From contig VGSG01000001.1 in the NCBI GenBank assembly GCA_016875095.1, positions 105,687 through 169,686 of the forward strand: 64,000 nucleotides of DNA, in the 5' to 3' direction. This DNA comes from Deltaproteobacteria bacterium. Its GTDB lineage: Bacteria > Desulfobacterota > Desulfomonilia > Desulfomonilales > Desulfomonilaceae. Below are positions 63,956 through 64,000 of the stretch, in pieces. Made by a program: the position numbers and the translations under genes. The notes under the pieces were generated by a model that saw only the letters and a list, made by a program, of their open reading frames with translations, was not told the DNA's origin and ran no database searches. How positions within the stretch are numbered: the first letter of the stretch is position 1; every line of letters starts with the position of its first letter.

Positions 63956-64000
63956 ATGAACAAGAACGCTATACCAGAACCCTTTTCGATTGACGAGCTT
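63956..64000 (+). CDS. Partial gene, N-terminus only
   Basis: ATG at 63956 with AGGGGG 6 nt upstream gives MNKNAIPEPFSIDEL before the window ends. Fifteen residues are too few to name a family. The good ribosome-binding site suggests a real start. Confidence 0.5.
   Translation, partial: MNKNAIPEPFSIDEL

Overview
The window reads as a chromosomal stretch of a Gram-negative, anaerobic-type deltaproteobacterium (Desulfobacterota). No species is named with confidence. A Desulfomonile- or Syntrophobacter-like sulfate reducer or syntroph fits the 2-hydroxyacyl-CoA dehydratase/benzoyl-CoA reductase-type gene at the left edge, the tungstate transporter, the large Pst permeases, the outer-membrane barrel and the PfaA-like lipid megasynthase. 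Sequence is GC-rich, coding density is high, and I see no transposase, integrase, phage gene, rRNA or CRISPR array.

Layout. 1-5 kb: a partial HgdB/BcrB-type gene, an SDR oxidoreductase and a stand-alone EF-G, all on minus, then a small membrane protein. 4.6-6.5 kb: YacP-type NYN nuclease, PgeF/YfiH-family protein and a macrodomain protein. 6.6-9.5 kb: tungstate ABC transporter tupABC, preceded by a promoter overlapped by a palindrome. 9.7-12.1 kb: tRNA-Leu(GAG), exonuclease III, and miaA-hfq on minus. 12.5-18.3 kb (minus): an alpha/beta hydrolase, two zinc-ribbon membrane proteins and phoB-phoR-phoU. 18.4-23 kb (plus): a 53-residue Cys-rich membrane microprotein with a near-consensus promoter, and a 1239-residue AddA-like helicase-nuclease. 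23.2-29.9 kb (minus): pstSCAB with very large PstC and PstA. 30-35.5 kb (minus): prepilin peptidase, an exported hydratase-like protein, two small secreted proteins sharing a C-terminal YMLRTF motif, tRNA-Leu(UAG) and ComEC. 35.7-42.6 kb: a RodZ-like protein, a hypothetical, a DprA-like/ART-like two-domain protein, an MBL hydrolase and, convergently, a SWIM-SNF2 helicase. 43-50.6 kb: an outer-membrane barrel and a YbhGFSR-like drug/lipid ABC exporter operon. 50.9-62.5 kb: a TetR-family regulator translationally coupled to a 3538-residue polyketide/fatty-acid megasynthase. 62.8-64 kb: an orphan LolD-like ATPase, nested palindromes and the first 15 codons of a rightward gene.

How it fits together. 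Phosphate sensing (PhoBRU) and uptake (PstSCAB) are split by the helicase block but presumably form one regulon. PilD, ComEC and a DprA-like protein lie within 9 kb, suggesting a link to DNA uptake.

The most notable system is tetR-megasynthase. A strong sigma70-type promoter is followed by a 32-bp palindrome (the presumed TetR operator) and then the two overlapping genes. The synthase carries its own enoyl-reductase-like (NPD) domains and its own phosphopantetheinyl transferase, so it looks largely self-sufficient. Both ACP domains have Thr where the phosphopantetheine Ser is expected. The ABC-2 exporter immediately upstream is a plausible, unproven, route out for the product. Interspersed GC-rich hairpin repeats mark several intergenic gaps.
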